Source: Thiocapsa roseilacustris (GTDB lineage Bacteria > Pseudomonadota > Gammaproteobacteria > Chromatiales > Chromatiaceae). Taken from it: a DNA stretch of 64,000 nucleotides. The translations under genes were made by a program, and so were the position numbers. The number at the start of each line of letters is the position of its first letter. Positions within the stretch are counted from its first letter, which is position 1. Under the pieces are notes generated by a model that saw only the letters and a list, made by a program, of their open reading frames with translations, ran no database searches and was not told where the DNA came from. Of this stretch, positions 6,358 to 14,383 are shown in pieces. The stretch is from assembly GCF_041903755.1 (NCBI RefSeq), contig NZ_JBBWVE010000016.1, positions 1-64,000 on the forward strand, given 5' to 3'.

Positions 6358-9125
6358 CAGAATCGGGCCTCATCGGCTTCGCGTAGTCTATCTATGCCTA
6401 CTGACGCCTCCGGGCTGTGCGCGTTTGAAACTAAAGTTTGCGCAAACCCCTTCGACTCCTTCGCACTCCTTCGCCACGCCTGTTCAACCCCTTCGCGGAC
6501 TCCTTCGCACGCCTCAAACCCCTTCGCAGCTTGGCGAACCGAGGCAACCCAGTCGTGGGAGTCTTCTAACCAGCTGTTGGAATCCTCGCTGCGAAGGCGC
6601 AAGCGAAGCCCGTAGATGCAGGATGCACGGGTGCGGGGGTGTTGGCCGTTCTCCAGCAGGTAACCAAGTGACTCGGCAATATCCATCAGGACCGTTCCGA
6701 ACTTCACGACGGACACCGGGCGGCGGTTCTGTTCGTCGCACCATTTGAGATAGTTCGGATACAGGCGGTCGTGCCAGTGCGCGAAGGTGATCGAGCCGGA
6801 CTCGCGGACCTCCTTCTTCTCGCCGATCTGCGTCACATAAAGGTCGTGGTCGGCGGTTTTATCGGGCCGACCGGGAATGCACGACAACATCATCCAGTCC
6901 GCAACCGTATTGCCTGCGGCCATACCGAGCAGGTTGTCGGCGGCGACCCGTTCGGGAGGGGCTTCGATACGTCGGCGGATCTCCGCAACAGGCATATCCA
7001 GCAGCCAGTTGATGAGACCGGGCATCTCGGCATGCAGGACGCCTTGCTCGCCTCCGCGGCTGCGCCAATCCTCGCGTTCGGCCGGGGTTGCCGTTCTGGG
7101 GAATCGCACCATGACGCGTCGGCGCTCAAGCCCCGAGGTGGCGTCGGTCGATGCTATCTGCTCGTTCGTCGCCAGCAGGACTAGTCCGTTGAAGACGAAG
7201 GAGCCCGATTGCTGCACATGCTTGCGCTCAAGGGGGATGCTGTCGCCTCCGGTAACCGCTTTCAGCATGTTGAGCGCGCCTCCGTGCCGTCCGGCTTCGT
7301 TGATCATGGCAAGGCGTTTGCCGTAGAGCTTGGCAGTTTCGAAGCGGTTTTCTTCCAGGTCTCGCAGCGAGCTGATAGCGACGTTGACGGCTCCGACTAA
7401 AGCCATCGCGAGACGCTGGAATGTCCCCTTTCCCGATCCTCCTCGACCAATCAAAACGAGGAACATTTCCAGAAAAATCCCACGCACCAGGGCGGCGAGC
7501 CACGCACGGAGCAGTTGCACCGTTTCTTCATCATTTTCGACCGCCGACGATAACCACGCCTTGATGTTCGGGCATTTGGCGGTCGGGTCGAACCGATGGG
7601 GGAGCGACCAATCCAGCGCGTAATCCGGTGCTGCTGGCTGCAGGGTGCGGGTCTTCAAGTCCAGTAGGCCGTTCTCGAACGGGACCACGCCGGTAGGCCA
7701 GGTCGGAGGAGGAAGGAGCCCGCGGCGGCAGGCAATGCCGGTGATGCCGGTCAGGTAGCCGAGTCGGTAGCCGAGCGGGTCCGTCCCCACGGCCACGGCG
7801 TCGGCGATCAGCTTCTCGGCGGGGGCTGCGGTCACCAGGGGGCGCCAATGGGTGCCGACCCAAAGGAGCCACGAACCGGCTTCGGCATCCCATGCGAGAC
7901 GATCGGTCAAGGCGCGCGACACGACGTCGGCGGCGGCTGAGTCGATCATGCGACGCGGACCTTTCTCCCCGTTCTCGATCAGCTCACCAGGCGTAATTGC
8001 GAAGGGGTTGCGAAGGGGTTGCGAAGGGGTTGAACCCGCGTGGCGAAGCAGTTCGAAGGAGTCGAAGGAGTTACAGGATAATAAGGAAGCGTTTTCCTCC
8101 TCATCTCGCGCGCGTAGTTCATCCATGCCTACCGGACCGTTTCGGGCATTTTCGCCGCGGGGGCTTTCGCTACCCGAAGGGGGGGGCGGCGCGGACCGTC
8201 CATCGGCAACGCCACGGGCATACCCGTCGGCAATGGTCTTGCGTTCGGCCTCGATGTTGATCGGGGCGGCTTCGCCGTTCGTATTGGTGGGGCGCATCCG
8301 CTCGGCAAACTCGGCGAGGATAAAATCCAGGGCCGATTCGGGGAGCCCGTCGCGCGCTGCAAAGGACCCGAGCTTGTAAATTTCCGCGTGGCGACCGAGG
8401 GCCGGGTCGTCGTGCGTGCGGCGGGCTCCGTTCCAGGCGAGGCGGCGCGCCTTCGGGAGCCATTCGGCGGCGGGCTCGGTGCTCGAGGGCGTCTCGATCG
8501 GGGCTGTCGTGACGTGCGGCGGGCTCAGGATGGCATCGCGGTCGAGCCCGAGCCCGAGGATAAGGTCGTCAAGGGTGACGCGGGCCGCGGGCTCCCAAGT
8601 TAAAAGGCGGTGGGGGTGCGGCGGGTCGTGCTTTGTGTTGGAGCCGACCGGGAGCCGGACGTAACGAACCGGGTTGTTCCCGTTCTTGTCGGCGGTGATG
8701 TGGCCCGCGTCGGCGAGGGCACGATGCAAACGGGTGGCCGCCCCCACATCCTCGATCGGATCCGCCAGCCTGTAACCGACCTGACAGTTCGATCGGCCTT
8801 CCGGTCGGGAGGTTTCCAGGATCCACGTCGGGGCAATGCCTTTCAGCGGCGCGGCGTCGTCGAGCACGACACACACCAAGCGCGCAAAATTCTCAAGGCG
8901 TCGGTGTTTCTTTCCCTTTTGATCCGTTTGCAGCGTTGCAACCGAGAAATAGGTATTGCGGTCGGGGTGGTCGCCTACAGGGCCGGCTACAGGATACCCG
9001 CCCCATTGGATCGGCTTCGCCTTGTTGGGGTGGGTCGGAAAGTGAGCGCACCATAGGTATTCTGATTCCGGGAGTTCTCCGAACAGTGCGGCGAGGAACT
9101 CGGCGTTGGTGATTGCGTCGGACAC
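6357..9125 (-). CDS. Element primase-helicase (RepB-like primase plus D5/SF3 helicase)
   Basis: A 922-residue replication protein. The first 220 residues resemble RepB-family primase domains of mobile elements (ARLVCVVLDD and ETSRPEGRSNCQVGYRL). Residues about 390-800 form a D5_N/phage-P4-type superfamily 3 helicase, with Walker A GRGGSGKGT, a following KRLAMINEAG segment and the sensor-like VLLATNEQI. The architecture fits self-priming replication of satellites and plasmids such as P4. Two non-conserved stretches, the linker near residues 350-375 and the last 60 residues, are encoded by repeated GCGAAGG motifs that form an inverted pair (see separate entry). It is the replication core of the element, reading from the integrase side and coupled to downstream small genes. 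Confidence 0.9.
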   Translation of the reverse strand: MSDAITNAEFLAALFGELPESEYLWCAHFPTHPNKAKPIQWGGYPVAGPVGDHPDRNTYFSVATLQTDQKGKKHRRLENFARLVCVVLDDAAPLKGIAPTWILETSRPEGRSNCQVGYRLADPIEDVGAATRLHRALADAGHITADKNGNNPVRYVRLPVGSNTKHDPPHPHRLLTWEPAARVTLDDLILGLGLDRDAILSPPHVTTAPIETPSSTEPAAEWLPKARRLAWNGARRTHDDPALGRHAEIYKLGSFAARDGLPESALDFILAEFAERMRPTNTNGEAAPINIEAERKTIADGYARGVADGRSAPPPPSGSESPRGENARNGPVGMDELRARDEEENASLLSCNSFDSFELLRHAGSTPSQPLRNPFAITPGELIENGEKGPRRMIDSAAADVVSRALTDRLAWDAEAGSWLLWVGTHWRPLVTAAPAEKLIADAVAVGTDPLGYRLGYLTGITGIACRRGLLPPPTWPTGVVPFENGLLDLKTRTLQPAAPDYALDWSLPHRFDPTAKCPNIKAWLSSAVENDEETVQLLRAWLAALVRGIFLEMFLVLIGRGGSGKGTFQRLAMALVGAVNVAISSLRDLEENRFETAKLYGKRLAMINEAGRHGGALNMLKAVTGGDSIPLERKHVQQSGSFVFNGLVLLATNEQIASTDATSGLERRRVMVRFPRTATPAEREDWRSRGGEQGVLHAEMPGLINWLLDMPVAEIRRRIEAPPERVAADNLLGMAAGNTVADWMMLSCIPGRPDKTADHDLYVTQIGEKKEVRESGSITFAHWHDRLYPNYLKWCDEQNRRPVSVVKFGTVLMDIAESLGYLLENGQHPRTRASCIYGLRLRLRSEDSNSWLEDSHDWVASVRQAAKGFEACEGVREGVEQAWRRSAKESKGFAQTLVSNAHSPEASVGIDRLREADEARF
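6441..6529. repeat. Iteron-like cluster in primase gene, inverted copy
   Basis: On the complementary strand this reads as a series of GCGAAGGGGTT and GCGAAGGAGT units. About 50 bases match the cluster at 7999-8072 in opposite orientation, sharing GGTTGAAC and GCGTGGCGAAG. It encodes part of the C-terminal tail of the primase-helicase, outside the conserved domains. Confidence 0.7.
7999..8072. repeat. Iteron-like cluster in primase gene, direct copy
   Basis: Three tandem GCGAAGGGGTT units (11-bp period) are followed by GAACCCGCGTGGCGAAG and two GTCGAAGGAGT-like units. It lies in the linker between primase and helicase domains. It is related to the inverted cluster at 6441-6529. Confidence 0.75.
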
Positions 9126-9239
9126 GTCGGTCTCCGTGATGTACGGGACCGACCGGACAGGCGGGCAGGGGCGCGACAGACCGACCGCGGACGCGGTATG
9201 ATTGTCTCGCCGGTGCTCGGACTCTTATCCAGTCGGAGC

Positions 9240-9410
9240 TTAATCGCGAAGGGTTTGCGAGACCCTTCGTGGACGGCTTTCAATGTACTCGGGTCGGTCG
9301 CCCATCTCAACGCCTCGACGGGAGTCGGTTCCTGTCGGGGCGTTTTTCGTCCAGCGCTTCGAGCTCTTGGCGCGTCGTGCTGCACGTCGGTCTTGGCTTC
9401 GGCGGCTCAT
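9240..9410 (-). CDS. Possible 56-aa basic protein coupled to alpA
   Basis: A short frame starting MSRRSQDRRAARRAK. Its ATG overlaps the stop of the AlpA-like gene as ATGA (9407-9410), the coupling used throughout this operon. The product is very basic. The final codons lie over a hairpin, CGAAGGGT/ACCCTTCG, at about 9248-9269. A different frame here also stays open but overlaps the primase gene and is less likely. Coding is plausible but not proven. Confidence 0.4.
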   Translation of the reverse strand: MSRRSQDRRAARRAKSSKRWTKNAPTGTDSRRGVEMGDRPEYIESRPRRVSQTLRD

Positions 9411-9610
9411 GATGCCGCACTCCTAACCGGCTGGACTTCCGCGGCTCGGGCGTAATCCGTCAGCGCTGTTTTCCTGTAGAAGACTCGGGCGCCGATACGG
9501 GTATAGGCGGGGCCACGTCCTTCACTCCGCCAGCGGGCGAGCGTGCGCTCGGTGCAACCAAGCTCCGCGGCGGCGTCGGTGGGCCGGATGTAGTCGTCGG
9601 CGAATCGCAT
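9407..9610 (-). CDS. AlpA/excisionase-type HTH protein
   Basis: A 67-residue helix-turn-helix protein of the HTH_17/AlpA type. The marks are the YIRPTDAAAELGCTERTLAR recognition region and GARVFYRKTAL of the wing. In P4-like elements such proteins regulate the integrase and/or act as an excision factor. It sits about 200 bases from the integrase gene in the same orientation and upstream of the primase-helicase, as expected for a satellite or integrative element control gene. Confidence 0.8.
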   Translation of the reverse strand: MRFADDYIRPTDAAAELGCTERTLARWRSEGRGPAYTRIGARVFYRKTALTDYARAAEVQPVRSAAS

Positions 9611-9738
9611 CGGTGTGTCCTTTTTGGCTGTCGTTGGGGGTTACATGTCGACAGAGACACTCTATGCAGACTTAATTCGACTGTCCTCCGGGAATCCCGG
9701 AAAGCGCGGCGTCAGTTTCGGTATGGTTTTTGCCTATT

Positions 9739-9775
9739 CTTGTATCATTTCGGAAGTCTTCCGTTTTGATACAAG
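9739..9775. repeat. Palindrome upstream of alpA
   Basis: CTTGTATCATTTCGGAAG is followed after one base by CTTCCGTTTTGATACAAG, a long imperfect inverted repeat with perfect outer nine and inner six positions. It lies in the 9611-9814 gap between integrase and alpA, where no gene is seen. It is a likely operator, or a hairpin at the end of the integrase message. Confidence 0.6.
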
Positions 9776-9814
9776 CAGGGCACGCTGCACCGTCAACGTC
9801 ATGGATTAGTTCGT

Positions 9815-11086
9815 TCAATGGCCGATGATCTCGATCAGGCGGAGTTCCCATGCTTCCAGGGCCGCGCGGATCTCTTGCTGATACTTGTGCCGGTCATAGA
9901 CCCCGGTCACGCCTTGAGCGGCGTGACCGATGACGCGCTCGGCGATCTCTTGGGGAATTCCGATCTCGGCGAGGCGGGTCCGGCAGGTGCGGCGTAGGTC
10001 GTGCGGTCGCCAGTAACCCCAGTCCGGGTGGTCACGGCTCCCGAGGGCGGGGCGGTAGCGGGTCAGCGCTTTTGAAAGTGCTGCGACCGTTCCGGGGTGG
10101 CCCTCCCTAAACTCGAAGACATAAGGCGACTCGGGCCAGTTGCGGCGATTGGCGAGGCGCGCGACCTCCGCGCGGGCGTCACTCACGAGGGCCAGCGCGG
10201 TCTTGGTCAAGGCAATGCTGTGCCCCGTGCCGGTCTTGCGGCGGCTCGCCGGTATCGTCCAGATAGAGCCCTCGATCTCGGTCTCGGTCATGCCCAGGAC
10301 CTCGCCGGGGCGTTGCCCGGTAACCAAGATCAGCTTCAAGGCGAGGGCGGTCAGGCGATGAATGCCGCAGGTGTCGGCGGCGCTCCAGAACGCGCGGATC
10401 TCGTCATCGTCCAAGGTGCGGCCACGCTTTACGGTGGCCATGCGCTTGTTGATCCGAATCCCCTTGATGCCGGTCGCGGGTGAGACCTCGATCAGCTCCC
10501 GATCCTCCGCGAAGGACAGCAGCAGCTTGATGTAGCTGAGGAGCAGGGCGGCGGCGCGCGGGGTCTTCACTGCTCGGGACTCGACCAAGCCGATGATGTC
10601 GGCGCGCGTGATGGTTCGGACATTGCGCTTTCCGAGGGCCGGGATCAGGTCACGGTCGAAGTAGCGGCGGATTTCCGGGCCGCTCGCGAGCTCCCCGAGC
10701 CGGGCGGCCGCGAAGGTGTCGACCAGATCGGCGACGGTCGGGTCCGTGCGTTCCTTTCGGCGCTCCGCCAGCGGGTCCTCGCCGCAATCCACGCGGCGGC
10801 GGATCGCGTTCGCCTCCAGGCGGGCGGCGGCGAGGGTCCATGTCGGGTATGCTCCGATCGTTTGGATACGCGCGGCGCCGGCTTTCGTCTGGTAGCGCAG
10901 CACGAACGACCGTGCTCCACTGGCCATGATGCGCAGACCGAAGCCTTTCGGCGCGGATCGGTGGTGGTCGAAGACGACATGCTTGCCTGTCGCGGGCGCC
11001 GGCAGGGTGCGAACCAGTTGATCGGACAGCGCGACCGGAGCACGCCTCGGGGCGGGTGATTTCGGGGCGGTCGGTTGGTCGGACAT
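9815..11086 (-). CDS. int: Tyrosine integrase, P4 family
   Basis: A site-specific recombinase of about 423 residues. The N-terminal part has the DUF4102-type arm-binding fold (GFGLRIMASGARSFVLRY). The catalytic domain shows the Arg in TGQRPGEVL, the HDLRRT box, the second His in VIGHAAQG and the nucleophile Tyr in GVYDRHKY, so it looks complete. It would integrate and excise the element covering the left part of the window. The start at 11086 is chosen over an ATG six codons upstream; neither has a strong ribosome-binding site. No tRNA gene adjoins it, and no direct-repeat attachment sites could be identified by eye. Confidence 0.9.
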   Translation of the reverse strand: MSDQPTAPKSPAPRRAPVALSDQLVRTLPAPATGKHVVFDHHRSAPKGFGLRIMASGARSFVLRYQTKAGAARIQTIGAYPTWTLAAARLEANAIRRRVDCGEDPLAERRKERTDPTVADLVDTFAAARLGELASGPEIRRYFDRDLIPALGKRNVRTITRADIIGLVESRAVKTPRAAALLLSYIKLLLSFAEDRELIEVSPATGIKGIRINKRMATVKRGRTLDDDEIRAFWSAADTCGIHRLTALALKLILVTGQRPGEVLGMTETEIEGSIWTIPASRRKTGTGHSIALTKTALALVSDARAEVARLANRRNWPESPYVFEFREGHPGTVAALSKALTRYRPALGSRDHPDWGYWRPHDLRRTCRTRLAEIGIPQEIAERVIGHAAQGVTGVYDRHKYQQEIRAALEAWELRLIEIIGH

Positions 11087-11257
11087 CAAAACGCCTATGG
11101 GCATTGCTACAGGTGTGCCACAGCTTCGAAGTGTATTCGATGGCGTTTTATCGGTAAAGAATGTCTTTACATGTCGTTGAATGTCATAACCTAGTCAACC
11201 ACTTAGGAAGTTTTAGATAGACGTGGCGCGGGGTTGGCTGCGGCGGTGGTAAATGAT

Positions 11258-11280
11258 TGGTGCTCAGCTTCTGGGCACCA
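11258..11280. other. Hairpin at element/chromosome junction
   Basis: TGGTGCTCAG pairs with CTGGGCACCA across a 3-base loop (one G-T pair). It lies in the 270-base gap between the integrase and the flavoprotein gene, close to where the element should end. It could be part of the attachment region, but this is only positional. Confidence 0.4.
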
Positions 11281-11358
11281 CGTCCTTGTCGGTCGTCCGC
11301 CTGGTCGCTACCATCGGCGCGGCAACCGAACAGCAGCGATCCGGCGCGAGGAGCGAGT

Positions 11359-12705
11359 ATGAGAGTGGTGATCATCGGCGGTGTGGCCGCAGGGATGAGC
11401 GCGGCGAGTCAGGCCAAGCGGGCACGCCCCGACGCCGAGATTATGGTTCTGGAGAAGACCCAGGACGTTTCCTACGGCGCCTGTGGACTGCCGTACAAGC
11501 TGCCTCCGGACACGGACATGGACGACCTGCTTGTCATCTCAGCGCAGCGCTTTCGCGAGGAGCGCAACATCGACGTGCGTCTCGGCCACGAGGTGCTGAA
11601 GATCGACCCGAGCCGGCGCGAGGTCGGCGGACGCAACGCCGAGGGTGATTTCGTGCTCGGCTACGACAAGCTGATCATCTGCACCGGCGCGCGGGTCTCG
11701 GTGCCGCCGATCAAGGGGCTAGATACCCTTTGGGGTGACGGCGCCTATCCGCTCAAAACCATCGACGACGGGCGGACCATCAAAGCGGCTATGGCGGCAC
11801 ATCCGCCCAAGCGTGTGGTGGTCATCGGCGCCGGCTACATTGGGCTGGAAGCGACCGAGAACTTCCGGGAGATGGGCGCCGAGGTGACCGTGGTGGAGGC
11901 CCTGCCCGAGATCCTGCCCTGGCTGCCCGAGACGCTGCGGGCGCGCGTGATGGACGAAGCGAAGGCGCACGGGGTCGAGATGCTGCTGGGCACACGGGTC
12001 GAGGCGATCGAGCGCACCGGTGCGGCGATCAGCGTCAAGACCGCGCAAGCCATCCTGGAGGCCGATCTGGTGCTGGTCGCGACCGGCGTTCGCCCCGAGT
12101 CCGAGCTGGCAGCGGCCGCGGGACTGGCGCTCGGGGCCGCCGGATCGATCGCGGTGGACGCCTACCTGCAAACCTCCGAGGAGCACATCTACGCAGCCGG
12201 CGACTGCGCCGACGCGATCCATGCCATCACCGGGGAGTCGGTCTGGTTTCCGCTTGCGCTGCGTGCCAATCGGGCGGGCAAGCTCGCGGGCGACAACATC
12301 TTCGGCCTGAAACGCCCGGCCCCTCCGGTGCTCGGCACGGCCGTGTTCAAGTTCTTCGGACTTGAGGTCGCCCGCACCGGGTTGTCGCGCAAAGAAGCCG
12401 ATGCGGCCGGACTCGACACCGCGACCGCCGAAATCGTCGGCTCCACCCGTGCCGGCTACTACCCCGGCGGTGGCAAGCTCTCGGTCTGGCTGATCGGAGA
12501 GCGCAAGACGCGCAAGCTGCTCGGCTGCTGCATGGTCGGCCCCGAGGCGGCCGCGCACAAGATCGACACCGCCGCCGCGGCGATCCACGCCGGTATGACC
12601 GCCGAGCAGATCTACGACATGGACTTGGCCTACGCGCCGCCGTTTGGTCCCTCTTGGTCGCCCTTGTTGATTGCCGCGTCGCAGTTGAGCAAGGCGCTCG
12701 ACTGA
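11359..12705 (+). CDS. CoA-disulfide reductase / NADH oxidase-type flavoprotein
   Basis: A 448-residue pyridine-nucleotide-disulfide oxidoreductase. The N-terminal FAD-binding motif is VVIIGGVAAGMSAA and the NAD(P)-binding motif is VVVIGAGYIGLEATE. SYGACGLPY carries the single redox cysteine expected for CoA-disulfide, polysulfide or NADH oxidase-type members, and TSEEHIYAAGDCAD is the second FAD motif. The C-terminal dimerisation domain is present, so the protein appears complete. In sulfur-oxidising bacteria these enzymes may reduce CoA persulfides or polysulfides, but the exact substrate cannot be read. The start is the ATG preceded by GAGGAG; a longer frame upstream is non-coding. It is the first chromosomal gene beyond the integrated element. 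Confidence 0.85.
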   Translation: MRVVIIGGVAAGMSAASQAKRARPDAEIMVLEKTQDVSYGACGLPYKLPPDTDMDDLLVISAQRFREERNIDVRLGHEVLKIDPSRREVGGRNAEGDFVLGYDKLIICTGARVSVPPIKGLDTLWGDGAYPLKTIDDGRTIKAAMAAHPPKRVVVIGAGYIGLEATENFREMGAEVTVVEALPEILPWLPETLRARVMDEAKAHGVEMLLGTRVEAIERTGAAISVKTAQAILEADLVLVATGVRPESELAAAAGLALGAAGSIAVDAYLQTSEEHIYAAGDCADAIHAITGESVWFPLALRANRAGKLAGDNIFGLKRPAPPVLGTAVFKFFGLEVARTGLSRKEADAAGLDTATAEIVGSTRAGYYPGGGKLSVWLIGERKTRKLLGCCMVGPEAAAHKIDTAAAAIHAGMTAEQIYDMDLAYAPPFGPSWSPLLIAASQLSKALD

Positions 12706-12858
12706 GTCGGCGACCGCCAGGGGCTGACGAATCGTGCGTAGTCTGGGCTTCCAGCCCTGATTCTTTCAGGCCAGGATGGCCTGACGACGCAATCAGCCGC
12801 CCATGCGGTCGGACCAATGGTCAAGACCTGCTGATTCAAGTCCACGAGGCTCAGCTTC

Positions 12859-13130
12859 ATGACCACTGCAACGCACGGCAATTTCCAGCGTCTGATCTTC
12901 GCCGTCGAAACCATTCCGCCGGCACCGACCGCGGTCGCCCACCCCTGTAATGCCGCGGCATTGGGCGGGGCCGTCGATGCCGCGAAGGCCGGCATCATCA
13001 CGCCCATCCTGGTTGGACCTCGCAAGAAAATCCTCGCGGCAGGGGCCGACGCGGGGATCGACCTCTACCCCTACGAGATCGTCGATGCCGAGCACAGTCA
13101 CGCATCCGCCGAGAAGGCCGTCGCCCTGAC
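12859..13130 (+). pseudogene. N-terminal remnant of phosphate acetyl/butyryltransferase
   Basis: About 90 residues match the start of the phosphate acetyltransferase-like domain (PTAVAHPCNAAALGGAVDAA, then IITPILVGPRKK and YEIVDAEHSHA). The similarity stops near base 13130, and the following sequence belongs to a different, antisense gene fragment. The full-length protein would be over 300 residues, so this is a truncated gene. The break coincides with a duplicated piece of the transporter gene located 1.3 kb away. Confidence 0.75.
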
Positions 13131-13240
13131 ACCGCCGTTGCGATGACGGCGAACGCTAGGCCGACACGCACATCGTCGTCGAGGCGCTCGTTCCCGGCGG
13201 TCGCGACCATCGCGTTGGGCGGGGCGATCCGGGTCATGAC
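13131..13240 (-). pseudogene. Duplicated C-terminal scrap of SLC13 transporter
   Basis: Read on the minus strand, this stretch encodes IAPPNAMVATAGNERLDDDV and then VRVGLAFAVIATAVS. It is nearly the same as the last 45 residues of the SLC13 transporter encoded at 14384-16213 (PIAPPNAMVATAGNYRFGD). DNA identity is obvious over about 110 bases (compare 13195-13240 with 14490-14527). It is an orphan copy of the transporter end, placed on the far side of the FemAB-like gene. Confidence 0.8.
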
Positions 13241-14328
13241 GGCGGACGATGCGAGGCGAGACGCGCACGCAGACCGCGGGCGGCGCGCAGCGCCCGTTCG
13301 CGGCCTTCCCAAAGCCACAGGGGCGGACCGGCTCGGCGGTGCAGCAGCCGGAAGTGCAGGGTCGGTGTTGCGCCGAGATAGTCCTTGAAGCGGCCGAGGG
13401 AGGTGGTCGGTGATCCGCCGAAGTTGATCCACTGCCAGGGCGTGGCGTCAACCGCCGCGCCGGTGTTCGGGGGCGCCAGCGCCTCAGCGACCGACCAGTA
13501 CAGCGCGGGGATGGTGCCTAGGCCGACAGTCTCGGCGTCGAAGCCGGCGCGCCACAGATAGGCTTCCCGGTCCTCGCGGCTCAGCAAGACCAGCACGCTC
13601 GCCCGGCGGACGCCGGTGCCGTCACGGGCCGAGTACAGGCGCGCCCCGTCACGCGCCTGAAGCCATGCGATCCGCTTCTGCAACACCTCGGCCCAACGCC
13701 GGGTCGGCGCTTGACCGAAGCGCAGCACCACTCGGCGGTGCAGGTCGATGAAGGCCGTTACGGCGTCCGCTTCGCGGTCTTCGGCCAGGCGCAGCTGCTC
13801 CGAGGCACGCCGGATCTCGCGTCGCTTGTCCCGGTTCATTGCGGTCCACACGTCCGGCAGGTCGCAGAGCGGCCAGCGGTGGGTGTAGACCGGCACCAAG
13901 GTGAAGGGTCCGCGCAGCAGTGCACGTAGGTCCTGAAGCGCGGGATGGGTCTCGGCGACGATCAGATCGATCCGCGCCGCCACCGCCGCGGCCAGCGCCG
14001 CCAGTGCGTCGTAGCGCGCGCTGGCCTGGCGTACTGTCCCGGAGTCAAGGTCTGCGCTGAGGATCGGGCCGGCATAGAAGAGCTCGAAGTGATGGCTGAT
14101 GGCGCCGCCGCAGCAGGGTCGCACCGGCAAGGCCCAGCCCGCCTGCAGCCGCCCGCCGTCGTCGCGCAACGCGAAGCGCAGCACCTGCAAGCGTGCCCCG
14201 TCGGTTTCCGCCAGCATCCGTAGCCAATCGCTGCGCAAAAAGGCTGAACCTTGTGGCGAGTCCTGCACGAGCGCATCCCAATCCGCATCGAGCGCGGGCG
14301 TCAGCGCATCGCAAATGACCTCCGGCAT
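13234..14328 (-). CDS. FemAB/GNAT-like (BioF2-type) acyltransferase family protein
   Basis: A 364-residue protein of the GNAT-superfamily group related to FemAB/CelD proteins. The N-terminus shows DSPQGSAFLRSDWL, typical of these proteins; the middle contains MNRDKRREIRRASEQL; the C-terminal GNAT-like half contains WRAGFDAE, ALYWSVAEAL and WQWINFGGSPTT. Such proteins often take part in exopolysaccharide or cell-envelope modification, but the substrate is unknown. The start is fixed by a strong AGGAGG seven bases upstream. The gene is bracketed by two copies of the transporter 3' end, suggesting it was brought in by, or survived, a duplication event. Confidence 0.7.
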   Translation of the reverse strand: MPEVICDALTPALDADWDALVQDSPQGSAFLRSDWLRMLAETDGARLQVLRFALRDDGGRLQAGWALPVRPCCGGAISHHFELFYAGPILSADLDSGTVRQASARYDALAALAAAVAARIDLIVAETHPALQDLRALLRGPFTLVPVYTHRWPLCDLPDVWTAMNRDKRREIRRASEQLRLAEDREADAVTAFIDLHRRVVLRFGQAPTRRWAEVLQKRIAWLQARDGARLYSARDGTGVRRASVLVLLSREDREAYLWRAGFDAETVGLGTIPALYWSVAEALAPPNTGAAVDATPWQWINFGGSPTTSLGRFKDYLGATPTLHFRLLHRRAGPPLWLWEGRERALRAARGLRARLASHRPPS

Positions 14329-14383
14329 AAGCTTCCTCCTGACTGAGCGTCTGTTCCGGGTATGCGCGATGTTCAAGGATCCA

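Noticed and set aside
8987..9385. 132-codon minus-strand frame overlapping the primase start
   Set aside because: It overlaps the primase coding sequence by 139 bases, and its Arg/Pro/Ser-rich composition is shadow-like. The 56-aa frame coupled to alpA is preferred.
13098..13451. Independent minus-strand gene of 117 or 144 codons
   Set aside because: Only the segment similar to the SLC13 C-terminus is meaningful. The rest is antisense to, or overlaps, the FemAB-like gene.
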